Source: Clytia hemisphaerica (taxonomy: Eukaryota; Cnidaria; Hydrozoa; Leptothecata; Clytiidae). From it: a DNA stretch of 64,000 nt. The stretch spans positions 552,316 to 616,315 of the forward strand of contig CACVBU010000522.1 of the NCBI GenBank assembly GCA_902728285.1. The letters are read 5' to 3'. The position numbers were made by a program, and so were the translations under genes. Position 1 is the stretch's first letter, and each line of letters starts with the position of its first letter. This document shows positions 33,401-45,000 of this stretch, in pieces. The notes beneath the pieces are model-generated. The model was not told where the DNA came from. It ran no database searches and saw only the letters and a program-made list of their open reading frames with translations.

Positions 33401-36400
33401 GAGGTCAGTTCTTCCTTTACTCGGTGTTTCTCCTTTGAGGGCTGGTCATTTCTAGAATTGATACATGCCCATTAGATAACTGTGACTGAGGAAAAAGTGA
33501 TAGGATAGGAGCTTATGACATAGTGTCCTTCAGGGTCTCTCCCCCCCCATGCCTAGAATGAAAATTTTCCATTCCCCCCTCATTTTTCCCCACCCTGCCT
33601 CCAAAAATTTCTCTGTCCCCCCCCCTCAAGCAAAAAATTAAAAAGCTGTAATTTGATGAACTTAACGCTTATTGTTTTCCCTATGGTAGTTCTAATTCAA
33701 GAAGAAATGGAAAGGATGGTTGTTTTTAAACCATAATATTAATAAAACTAAGCATTATGCTATATCATCTCATAAAACTAGATGTTTTTCAATTTTGAAT
33801 TGATTTTGGTGAGTTCCCCCCCCCCATGCCTAGAATGAAAATTTTCCATCCCCCCCCCCCCCTCGTTTTTTCCCCACCCTGGCTTCAAAAAAAATTCTTT
33901 CCCCCCTATACGTCCTTTTGACCTCAAAACCCATTCCCCCCCCTAAATTCAGGGGGGGGAGGACACTATGTTATGAAATAAAGCTAGGCGAAAGTTTTTC
34001 CCATAATTTGATTTACCGATTTTAGTTTCATATAATAACCTATACCAGAGCGTTTCCATTAGGGTTTGGAATATTTCTGGTTGATTGGGAGAGATATTTC
34101 AAACATCTTTCTGCAATATACCAGCAGGGATCATAAACTTGCTTGTGCGAAAAAGAAGATATCTCTCCTTCAAGATTTCACACGTTGAATTTTTTCCAAA
34201 GATACATTTATATTCTCAATTTTCAGGTTATTTTTGAACGATTCAGCGCTCCATCTTTGATGCTGGCAAATCAGAGCTGTTTGGCGCTTTATTCAAAAGG
34301 TCTGGTGACAGGATTAAGCTTGAACTCCGGATTCTACTTCACACAATCAACGCCCATCTACGAAGGTCACGCCCTTCCGTACGCCACCACCCAACTGGAT
34401 ATCGGCGGAGACACAATAACTAATTATTTGAATCGGAACATCATGTCAACCCAGGGCCATCAGTTCAATACATCTTCAGAAAAATTACTCTTGAACTCTA
34501 TGAAACAAGATCTATGTTACGTAGCATTAGGTATGTAGCAAATTTATTTACTATTAACTTTCCTATGGATTTTCTAGTCTTCGAATAGACGTTTTCATAA
34601 ATTACGTCACGAACATCACTTGCCTCATATTCAAACAATTGCCATAGCGTGTGAGACATTAAATCGTTTTTTATGAATAAAAGTAGTTTTAATAAAATCC
34701 GCTTGGATTAAATCACCATGACAATAATTTCAAAACGAGGCAAGTGATGTTCGTAACGTAATTTATGAAAAGGTCTATCTTGGAGAAAATGTTATTAAAT
34801 ATAACATTTTCAATTAAGTTAGAGTTTACCTTGTGGGTAACAATATTATAATTTTCTTCGATTACATTGAGTTGATATGGGTATAAGGGTTTCGGACCCT
34901 GATGGTTTTTAGGGGTTAGGGGTAGTGATACAGGGGTGCTTTGAATCTTTACTTGGGAGGAATATTGGGGAACTTTGAAACTTGACATGGGTAGAGTAAC
35001 CACCAGGGTTGACAGGGCTGTTTGAAATATGATAGGAGTTTAGATATAGGGTATCTAAAGTTTGGCAGCAGTAGTAGTGGTATACAGTGGTATTTTGAGC
35101 ATTGATAGAACCAGAGACACGCATATGATTTGAACTTTGACAGATATACAGTGGTGTTTCAGATTTGACCGAAGTAGAGGAAAAGAGATGCATGGGATAT
35201 TTGTAGTTTTAGAGACACCGGATAAGGGGGTTTGTAGGGGTTCGAAATACCGTTTTCCCGTCAAAATTTTTGCTGAATCCCGGAATCCCGAAAATTGAAA
35301 AAATAATAACACCGTCACACCGGCTTGTACAGGGCAAAAATGTACCTAAATACCGTCACCGTCTGATTTTAAAATACCGTCACCGTCTGATTTTAAAATA
35401 CCGTTTTCCCGTCTCTTTTTTCGTCAAATCCCGTAATACTGTACTAAAAAAGGGCCAATCCCGTCACACCGTAAAAGTACAACCCCCCCCCCTGATAAGG
35501 GGATTTTTGAATCTTTACAGCTGTAAAAAACTATTGGCGTTTGGTGTTTAAGGTCTATCAGTTGAAGAGATGATGGATTGTTTGAAATCTCACATGAGTA
35601 TAGATACATTGTATTCAAAATTTGACATACTTGTTTGAAACTTAGAAGGTGAACCCTGATATGTGTGAAGATACAGGGGTGTACGAAATGGCGGTATTTA
35701 AACTCGACCGGTTTGTAGAGGAATAGCAGTGTTGTTCAACCTTTAAAGGAATAGAGATATAGGGTTGTATGAATGTCCGAGCAGATCCTGATGACTTTGC
35801 GCATGTCACGTATCCAAGGTGTGACTCTGTAGATCTGCCTAATTTCAGAGCACCGCTTTGATAATTTTCATCCACATTTGGGATATTAAATAAACTTTTG
35901 AGTGCAGTGATTTACCTATGCAAGAATTCGTCACTTAAAATCAAATATCAATAGATATAAACCTGAGAGTTAAGTCAATTTTGCTTTCGTTTTCAAGGAA
36001 AATGCGACGCGTTTTTGAGTGTTTCGTCTTAAGAAGCATCGTCAGATCGTCACATTCGCCATATCCCTTTAGAAGAGAGCGTGGTATACGCGTCAGAATG
36101 AATGATCTGTTATGAGATTAGATGTATGAACCTTAACATTTAATATTTTTGTATTTAACAATGATTCAGTGCTCATCTGACGGGTCCCTAGTCTTCATTT
36201 TTAAGGTACCCGAGAGTACTAAACATTTCATTTCTTTCGACAGACCCCTCATCAGAAGAGGAGAAATATCGAGACCATCCGGATAAAATGAATGAATCTT
36301 TCGCATTACCGGACGGTCAAGAAATCACCATCGGTCTCGAACGTTTTTCCACACCTGAAATCATGTTTGATCCTTTGCTGATCGGCATTCGGAATCAACT

Positions 36401-39388
36401 GAACGTCGTCGATACCGTGCTCGAGAGCTGCTCCAGGTAAGATTCACTCTTGAAGTGGTTGCGATTCTTAGCTGAAGAGAGGAGGAGACTTAATCTAATC
36501 ATCAAAATGTAGAGTGATGACTAGTGTGTATAGATTTCCTTTCTAGCCCGAAGGCAAAAAAAAGCCCCAAGCAAAAAAAATTGACTAATGCAAGAAAAAT
36601 AGTCGCTATTGTTTTCGAAAATCCGCGAAGCTTCTGATTAACTATTGTAATGTCACGTGACTTAGATAGGATTTCCTACCTAACCCCGACACAATTTTCA
36701 GCCAAAGCACGACACCTAGTCCTTCAGGCTTTATAAATCCGTGAGCTAAACAGTCATTGCATTTCTAGCGCATGCGCAGAATAATTATTCGCAACAAAAG
36801 AGTTGTTCCAAAGGGTTTGGTGGGCGGAGAGAAAAACATGCAAATTTCAATAGCTTCTTTAGCTACGATACACCAACGAAATCATTTTGATTGTCCTGTG
36901 AGCTGAAGGAAGTGAATACTGCTCAAAACTTAACTTGGTGATAATCACCTCCCTGTCATTTCCCCCAACTTTTTACGTAACTTGTTTGTTACAACAGAAA
37001 TTTTCAGGAGCAACGAACCAGAAGTGACAGTTTAAGTGCCTCATTAAAGAAATTAATGCCCCCCAGTCACTTAATTATCGATTGCATAGATCATGCAACA
37101 ATTAAATACCCTTCGATAAAATCTCTTACTTTCATGAACAATTCTTACACCATAATGAGGTGGTTACCATGGTAACATGGATTATTACTTCGGTTTTTGA
37201 CAAATCATCATGACGTTGCATCACATTAAATTCGCATTTTGGATCGTTAGTTTCACATTAGTATATTTTTCACTCACAGATCAATTATTATGTGACACGT
37301 AAATGAACTTTCTATGAACTATGAACAGTCCATCACTGTGGGAAGATAAACATTTTAAGAACCGATTAAAGGCGTCCCATTTTGAACTCTTCAAAGGTTA
37401 ATTTTAGTTCCTTAATTTTGTCCAGGGTCAGGGTGGAAGACTGCGACCTCGACTTAAAATTAAATGTCATTTCTCTAAAAGTATCTTTATAATTACTACA
37501 TCACACTGCGACTAGACTCTCTGCTGGAATAGTGAACCAGTCGAGGTTGTATTTGGCTTTTCCTTCAATTTTATATTCCATTAACACTGTTCTCTTAAAC
37601 CCTGGACATAAGCTTGTAGACTTTTCGAAAACCAATGAAGAACGATCTTTGGATGAACAGTACATCATTTTTGACTGAATATTCATAGCGGTAGTTGATG
37701 TTTTAAAATGTTAAGCGAAAACTCCTTAACTTAAAACCTCAAGTCTATGACCACATCAATTTTGCTGTTTTAGGCTCAATGAACTTACCAGAAAGTCATC
37801 AAAAGCTCCCAAGTTTTATGAAGATCGGAACCCTGATTTATGGCCCTTTCTGATTCCGAAAATGAAAATGCTCATAGTAGCCTAAAATAAAACTGAGTAA
37901 TCAGAAAAAGGCGCTGACGTCATCATTAAATTGCCTACTGTAGGCAATTTAATGATGACGGGTTATGTCTTGCGATGTTTATGCGTCTAGTATTTGAAGA
38001 ACTTTATATAGAAAAAGGTTTTGGCCATTTTGATCTTTATAGCTCATAGCTCCTGTACTATATGTGGAGCTACCAGAGCTACCACTAAAAAAATAAAGTC
38101 CCCGTTCAAACAATTTTCTTTTTTTACGCTGAAATAAGTAAAATGTCACAAACACCTTCGTCTGTTAGATCTAGATGTTAGATTTCACGTTCCAAAACAA
38201 AATGCAAAGTTTCAGTCAGAAAAAAGTGGAAATTATTTGACCTGTGACGTCATATTGTGTTTGCTTCGTTCTTCGTTTTCGTAGTGTGACCAAGGAAGGC
38301 AATCATGATTCTTCCCCGCTTTGAGCACGTGATCGTGGAAGTCAACAATGAAATAATAACATCAAAAATTTAATATGTTTATTATTTATTACATCTGATT
38401 CAATAAAACTGAAGGTCAGCCGTTCTAGTAGCCTTTTTTCCAATACAACTTTCTGATATATGCGACGATTCATTGATCAATAATTTAATAAAATACTATA
38501 GTTGTACAACTGTAGAAATTGGAGAAAATTCCTTCAAGTACTAATTTCCACACAAATTTTATCATACTTTATAATTTGAAAATTTACCACATCTGAAATT
38601 CAGATGTGGATCTATAGTAGTATCGATTTTCTGAGTGAGAGTTCAAGCAAAACAAAAAGAGGGGGCTTCAGGGGGTACCCGATTCCGCTATTCCACCAAT
38701 TTTTCCCCGATTTCTGTTAAGCCGTCTAAAAAAGGACCGAAAATTACCTTCGCAAGAATTTTTGCTAAAATCCGTTTTGCCGCATTAAAGTTGTCCAATT
38801 TTCCGTCTCCGGACCGAAATTCTGTCTAAAATTTCGTCAAATTCCGCCACTCCGCTCGAAAAAAGAGCCTATTCTAACACTCAATATAGTCTACAATTAT
38901 CGCGGTATTTCTCTAGTTGACTTAAGTGCTTTTAGTGGTCTCTTTTAGGTCACTTTTATCGCTTTTTATTGAAGGAGTATGGTCGAAAGGGTAAGAAGTC
39001 AATGAAAACAATTTTATAATGACCTATGACACTTCATGATTATAATTACTTGGGTCAATTTTTGATACCAGGACTGAATTAACCTTTTAAATCATCTTTT
39101 CACCTTTTCAGGGTTGATGAGGATTTGCGAGATATTTTGTTTGAAAACATCCTTGTTTCTGGCGGAAATTCAAAACTGAAAGGCTTCAATCAACGTCTGG
39201 AACACGAGTTGAAGAAACAGCCTACAGACTATAGGATTACCGCCTTGAAATACGCAGATAATGCTCTACTTTCGACTTGGGTCGGAGGGTCTGTGTTAGC
39301 GTCCATAGCAGGCTATCGAGATCAGTGGATTTCCATGGACCTTTATGCTGAATATGGCGCAAACATCGTTCATAAAATGTGCTTCTGA
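30443..39388 (+). CDS. Membrane-anchored acidic protein fused to an actin-related domain (predicted)
   Basis: Six exons: 30443-32486, 32794-32994, 33246-33403, 34227-34530, 36244-36436 and 39112-39388, all GT-AG, in frame throughout, 1058 residues. Exon 1 (681 codons) starts with a transmembrane segment (FLYGGISVAFIFVVGFYL, about residues 6-23) and a basic patch (NRNRRKSS), then a long acidic disordered region. Residues 348-359 (LDMIADKLVDQI) fit the consensus for PKA-RII anchoring helices. Exons 2-6 encode 377 residues, the size of actin: VIDFGCG (phosphate loop 1), YVGDEA, TPIYEGHALPYA, TIGLERF, ILVSGGNSKLKG, and the end GANIVHKMCF matching actin's terminus. Phosphate loop 2 reads NSGFYFTQ where actin has DSGDGVTH. 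The join is supported by matching phase (donor AAAC|GTGAGT to acceptor 32794) and by no ATG opening the actin frame. The alternative is two genes: see the cassette at 32609. Confidence 0.72.
32609..32690 (+). other. Possible cassette exon that would separate the acidic and actin parts
   Basis: An acceptor-like TACAG ends at 32608 and a good donor (CCATG|GTAAGC) follows 32690. If included after the donor at 32486 it adds LETKKGKF and a stop (TGA at 32632-32634), giving an acidic membrane protein without the actin domain. In another frame the segment is open and leaves in phase 1, matching the next exon, but it has no ATG. The acceptor lacks a pyrimidine tract, so I rate its use as doubtful. 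Confidence 0.3.
33518..33976. mobile_element. C-rich repeat element with ACATAGTGTCC terminal inverted repeat
   Basis: Sits in an intron of the actin-fusion gene. The left end has GACATAGTGTCCTTCAGGG, the right end CAGGGGGGGGAGGACACTAT. Inside, a segment based on CATGCCTAGAATGAAAATTT occurs twice (about 33550 and 33828), each followed by long C runs and CCCCACCCTG. Confidence 0.7.
34586..34777. mobile_element. MITE, 40-bp inverted repeats (CATAAATTACGTCACGAACA)
   Basis: Left arm TAGACGTTTTCATAAATTAC and onward to ACATCACTTGCCTC; the right arm is its reverse complement with a few changes, ending AATTTATGAAAAGGTCTA. The loop is about 110 bp. Confidence 0.75.
34860..35880. repeat. Degenerate intronic repeat tract
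   Basis: Loose units of roughly 40-50 bp based on TTTGAA, GATATAGGG and ACAGTGGT recur through the interval. They are interrupted at about 35235-35490 by another element made of ACCGTCACCGTCTGATTTTA units (two adjacent copies near 35357 and 35385) and C runs. All open frames on either strand here follow these repeats. Confidence 0.5.
36437..39111. other. 2.7 kb last intron of the actin-fusion gene
   Basis: No exon-like sequence was found. It contains a perfect short palindrome (37918-37960) and, at about 38640-38870, an element with many CCG and TTTCCG motifs that resembles the ACCGTCACC element at 35.3 kb in style. The remainder is plain AT-rich DNA. Confidence 0.5.
37918..37960. repeat. 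Perfect 20-bp-arm palindrome with 3-bp centre
   Basis: CGTCATCATTAAATTGCCTA is followed by CTG and then by its exact reverse complement. It can form a hairpin in DNA or pre-mRNA. It may be the remains of a foldback element. Confidence 0.85.
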
Positions 39389-39638
39389 TCTCTGCTGTTT
39401 GTTTACAGTGATTTTATCACAAATATTTAGTTGCTTGAAAAAAATAGAAGTTCTGAAGTTTTGAACATTCAAACAAAAGAGTAGCTGCTTAGCTAACTCA
39501 CTTTTTCCAAACAAAATCATTTTGAAAAATGTCAATTCTATGTTAATTGATTTTTATTCCGCGTGGACTGAACTTCCCCATAGATTGAGGCGTGGGTAAC
39601 GTCAGTATCAGCCGCTAGCACAACGTCAGAATTAACTA

Positions 39639-40000
39639 CACGTTTTTTTTATTAGAACACCTAAATTATGGCTGAGCCTGGATGTGCTAATTTTTTTAGC
39701 AGTTTTCAGCCTAAAATGTTCTTAGATGCGTTCTTGATTTTTCAGGCTACTCTAAATCGACAATATCATGCAAAATAAAGAGCACTTAAAATTGGTACAA
39801 TTTGGACAATATTTGACTCTCGATTTTAGAAAACCCATCCCTAAGTTCGATTAAAACTGCTCGAAAAGAGGGAAAATTGTAGTTTCTTGTCATTTTTTTC
39901 CAAAATGAGGCTGGGCATGTTCTTACGATGTTCTTAATTTTTCGACGAATTTCAGCCGAGATGTTCTTATAAACTGGGTTCTAATAAAAAATAAAACGTG
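39639..40000. mobile_element. TA-flanked MITE, long member of the CACGTTTTT family
   Basis: Starts CACGTTTTTTTTATTAGAAC, ends TTCTAATAAAAAATAAAACGTG, with TA on both sides. The interior differs from the 27.0 kb copy and uses AATGTTCTTAGATG and GGCTGAGCCTGG motifs, so this is a sub-family. Confidence 0.75.
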
Positions 40001-40558
40001 TATTTGTTCTATTTACATAGTTCCATTCCTTCGGATTGGGGATTTTTACAAGATACTTCACTAATTGGTCATTTGAAGTGATAGAGATGACGCGTTCTTT
40101 AGAAAAAGTAATAAGATTCTTTTATTATATCTTAACGACCAACCAAATCAAACAAGAGCTTGTAAAAACTCCAGCCTGTCCCTTGGATTGAGGAAATATG
40201 TAATAACAAAATCTATTCCAAATTTTATGTAATTTTTCAAAAGTTTTTTTTTGCAAATAAATTATAAAAAGATAATGTAAAATATTTTCATAAAATATTA
40301 TATAGATTAAAAATATTTTTTCATCGAATTTTTAAGAGATGGCAATTTTTTATGCCTTTCTTTCTAATGTTATTTTATTGAAATTCAATTATTTCCATCG
40401 AATTTGATGTTTCAAGACCAGAGTAATTTATCCGCAACTTTTAAATTGCCCCGATAAGATCCATTCGTTTTTTTCAACTAAAATAAACTTTGTCGCAACT
40501 GGAAATTTCGTCTGGAAGTTTCAGTAAGGGAAGTAAGAAGATTGTACAATTTTAGCAT

Positions 40559-40874
40559 CTTACTCTTAGGATCCAAATAAACCGCCCCCCCCCGCGCTGT
40601 TAATTTTTCGAAAATTTTCCAACCCCCCGGACTTATTAGGACCCCCCCCCCCGTTCATTAATCTCTAAGAATATTTTCAGCTGTCAAAGAGAAGGCCCCT
40701 TTTTTGCTCTAAATAGCCTGATTTTAGCCTATTTTACCTTATTTTTGGGTTTCAGAAGTACAATTTCCAACCCCCCCGGCAATTAGGTCCCCCCCGTTTA
40801 TTAAAATCTAGGAAATTTTCCAACCCCCCCCGTTTATTCGACCCCCCCCCCGTTATTTGGAACCTAAGAGTAAT
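40559..40874. mobile_element. C-rich element with TTACTCTTAGGATCCAAATA inverted repeats
   Basis: The left tip TTACTCTTAGGATCCAAATA matches the reverse complement of the right tip TTATTTGGAACCTAAGAGTAA except for one or two bases. The interior has several C runs with AATTTTCCAACCCCCC spacers. Confidence 0.75.
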
Positions 40875-42072
40875 CACGCTTCTAGAAAAAGTCAAATTAC
40901 AAGATGTAGTTAAATTGTTTTTCTCCGGAAATGAAAATTGATAATTACATTAAACAAGTCGTTTGGAATATTCGACAAAACCAGAAAAAAAATTGGCCTA
41001 TTTTTTAAAACAACAAGAATCTTAGCTTTTAAGATACTCAGAGAAAAACGAACCCCTTTCCACCCATAACTAGCCAGGTGCCGATAAGGTTTAAAATATT
41101 TTTTTCTGAAACTAAAAATATCCACAGATTATTAATAAGGATTTTGTTAAAAAGCGTCTGTTTCAAACTTAATATGTCTTTTCTTTTCAAGTTCAGTGAT
41201 GAATAGATATATTCGGGCCGTAGGCTCTTTGAGAGAGCAGGGTGGTCGTATCGCATGTCTGACGGACTGAAGTGAGAGGGCAGAGGTCAGAGTGCTACTA
41301 TTTGTTCAAAAATACTCTTTATAAAATACATCTTTTTATCTCCTTTTGTTCCTACAGATTAACTATTACAATTGATTAAAAATAAGAAAGAAAAAAATGT
41401 AGAATCAGAAATTGTCTTTTAACCTTCCGTAAAAATTTTTGAGACGTAACCACAGGAAAGTTTTGAGTGTGAAATCAAAAATGGTTGGACATCGTAACAC
41501 GCAAGCAAGCTAATATTTCAAATTCTCAATAGCTTTCAAAAAATTTCTTGGGTCTTATTCAAATATCATGGTTGTTGAAATTTATACTCTGGCTTTTGAA
41601 TGAATAATTTCTTGAAGGCATTGGTTTATGGGCAGGTGCTATATGGTCATTCGCTTGATACATTTTGATTTCTTTCAAACTGTCTAACAGGCATTTATAT
41701 ATTCGTAAACATTTCTTGAAATTTTTGTAGATCATAAAATCACGAAATTGTTTGCAGATACTTTGTATACATCGAAAAATTGCTGTAAAGTTGGTTTGGT
41801 TTACTAAAGACTTTGTAATTTGTTGGTCGGAATATTTGTTGAATTTATGTACAAAAAGTTGTTGAGCGTTTGCAGATCTACAATTGAACGGCGGGAGGTT
41901 AATTTCGTTTACAACCTCTGATCACAAATTCATTAACATCTCTTACTGTCTTGCTTGATCATATTTGCAATATAATATACAAGAAGAGGAAAGTTTTCAT
42001 TGCGTTTTACATACATTTCGTGTACTTCAATTTGTGTATTCAAAAATGTGGCTTGGGGTAGGTTTTCCAGAC

Positions 42073-45000
42073 ATGTATAGTAGCCATCACGTGACACAAA
42101 ATGACCAATACCTCCCGCCACACCACACGCCAATGAGTGAGCACCCTTCAATGATCACAGACTATAACCCACCAGTCATGAACGATTTCGTGCACTTCCA
42201 CCACCAAATGCTGACGTCAGCAAACTCAATGATGAGTAATAACCATCATCATCCCATCAACACAAGAGACATTCGACCTAATATCAATTCTAATTTGGCT
42301 CCCGTGCGTAACAGCGGTAGAGGCGAACGGCGGAGCGATCGACGTTACCGTGGAGGAGGAAGTGCGGGAAGAGGAAGTCGAGCCTCAGGTGATCGAACGT
42401 AAGTGAAGTCGTCGAAACATTTCAGTTATAGGTCTCAAATATTCTTGTCTCTCCATACACTCTCTGTCGGTTTTCACAGACAATCTTACAAATAAGTACT
42501 TGGCGTTCTCTTAAATTCATTTTCAATTCAAAATAAATTTATTTGATCTGATTTGAAAGGCAGAGACCACATTTGAAGTTTGAAACGGAAGTGCGCCTAA
42601 TTGAATTTAAGTTTTTCTCCTTTTTTGATGAGTTTTGCTCAGACACACTTATATGAAATTAAATATATTTTCCGCGGCAGAAAAAAGGTGTAGCTGTAAG
42701 GGCCTGTAAGACGAGAAAAAAGTACTTAAGTTTTATTTTTGGAGTAAGTGATTTGTTCTGTTCGAGAAAAAAATCGGTACTTTCCAATCTCTCGCTTATA
42801 TATAACTCATCAATTCATAAAAAAGGTGTTTGAAATAAATGTAGAATTCATGCACGTTACAAAAATTATTATAACTTGTTTAATTCGAAATTCGTGATCT
42901 ATTCATTCGAAAGATTAAATTGAGGGGAGAGACAAAAGGACTCTATCAACCAGTGGCGTTGTGGGAAAATTTTTCTGGAGGGGCCAAAGTCAATTTTTTT
43001 TAAATTGCGCCCCCTTCAATTTTCCAAAGTGGTGCCCCCACCCACCAGTTTCTAAACCTTTACTAATTCATTTGCCTAGACATAACGAGGAAGGAAATAT
43101 TTAGTGGAGAAGAGTAGATACACTTTTTTTTTTATAAGAACCAGTAAATTTTTGTTGAGGCTCGGCTGTTCTTATTTTTTTGGCACTTCGAGCCTCAAAT
43201 TGTTCTTATCCTGTTCTTATTTTTAGGGCAAATTTGGGGGTATTTTTGGGTTTGAACCCTAATTTCATTATAATTTGGCCCTTATTTTACCTAAAACTCA
43301 GCAACTCCAGGCTCAGGATTGTTCTTAAATTGTTCTTATTTTTTGGCATTTTTGAGCCTCATTGTTCTTATAAAATTGTTCTTATAAAAAAAAAGTGTAT
43401 ATCTTTGATGAATGGAAAAGCAGGCCCCACCATGGTTGGGGCCGACTAGAAAAAATTTAAAAATTGACTGTCAAGACACCCTAAATCACTAAATAAAAAT
43501 AGACAAATTTGACACTTGGTAGAGTGAAAAGAGACTTGAAAAAATGAAAAAATTGATGTTCTATGATTTCAATATTGTTGTCAACAAATTGGTCTTGGGG
43601 CACAGTTAGATTTTCATTTAATAATGCTATATTGTACACAAAAAAACTTATAAATTAGCTAGATTGCAAAGAAGTTACCAATTAAACTATATTGCGAGCG
43701 AAGCGAGCGAAAAAAAATTTTAAGTATTTTAAAATTATCTCAGTAAAGTTGGTCCTGGGCGCAATTTAAGGCGCATAAAGTATGATTTTTAAGATTGGGG
43801 CTTTTAAAAACATTTCTTTTGGCGCCCCTTGCTCTTCGGCGCCCCTTCAAAAAAGCTCCGCTGGGGGGGCCATGGCCCCCCCGGCCCCCCCTGCCACAAC
43901 GCCACTGCTATCAACATAAAAAACGGGCGTTTGATAAAACTTCGTTTCTAAAAATAGTTCCAAGACATCGAGAACGCATAAATGATCCATCGCTTCCCCT
44001 CTCTTTTTTCGTGCTCTTTATTCGTCTGTTTTCTCTCTCTATTCTATCAAGAAATAACATAGGCGTAGCAAGATACCCTGCAAAATTTATGAGGGAGTGC
44101 AGACGTTTATGACATATTCATTATCTTTTGATAAAACAAAGACAATACTTACAGTGCTGTAAAAACCGCTCTCATCCATAAATTTTGCTGGGTATCTAGC
44201 TACCCCTATGAATAATAAAAATTTGAGATGCTTACACAAAGACTCAGATATCATTACGATTTATTCTTTACTTCTCAAAAAGTTTCGATGAAACAGTACC
44301 CATGAACCTCAAATTAGAAAAGGCTTTTTATTAGCTTTTACTACACGCCCCATATTCGATCCCGCAAACGACGCCCTTTTGGGGCGGAATCCGAATGTCC
44401 CGGTTCTGAAACTGAAAATCCTCGGAACATCCATATTACGGAGCGGCCTTTGCAGATTTTCCATTTGCTTGCGAGTGATTTCTTTTTTTCGATTTTGACG
44501 GGGGCTTGCTTGTTTAATTCTAAATGAAAAAATAGATATTTAAAATATATTTTGATGATTTTTTTTAACCTTTACAAAAAGTTTTATAACAAAAACTACG
44601 AAATTCAGTATTTTAACAGTGATAAGTTTTCAAGAGTTTAGTTAAGATAATTAGTTTTTTTATTCGAACCCCCGGAATATTCACCATACTTCCTATCGAG
44701 CTCGGAAAAATTATTCCAGTGGAAAATTGGGGAAGAAAATGGAAGTTTCTCTACCAGAGAAAATAGCGAGGTTAAGCAAGAAGCTATCTATTACGTACGG
44801 AATCTATTACGTGAGTTTTTAGACTGGATCCGAGGCATTTTAGCCTGATTCCTAAAGCTTCACGGCATAGAGTAAAAAGAGGTTAAGCAAAAAAGGCGAT
44901 CTATTACGTATGACGTAATGTTTATTTTTCCGTATCTCACTTTCGGCCCCAACTTCGAAAATTTTCTTTTTCTTTCTTTCTTTTCCAGCTTTCTTGTTGG

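Larger units (their letters stand above)
39389..42072. other. Intergenic between the actin-fusion gene and AHR
   Basis: No gene recognised. It holds a CACGTTTTT MITE (39639-40000) and a C-rich inverted element (40559-40874). The 1.2 kb before 42073 should contain the upstream AHR promoter; an upstream in-frame ATG at 41965 exists. Confidence 0.5.

Noticed and set aside
34713-35875. Chain of minus-strand and plus-strand open frames in the actin-fusion intron
   Set aside because: They follow a degenerate short repeat and overlap in several frames, the usual behaviour of repeats.
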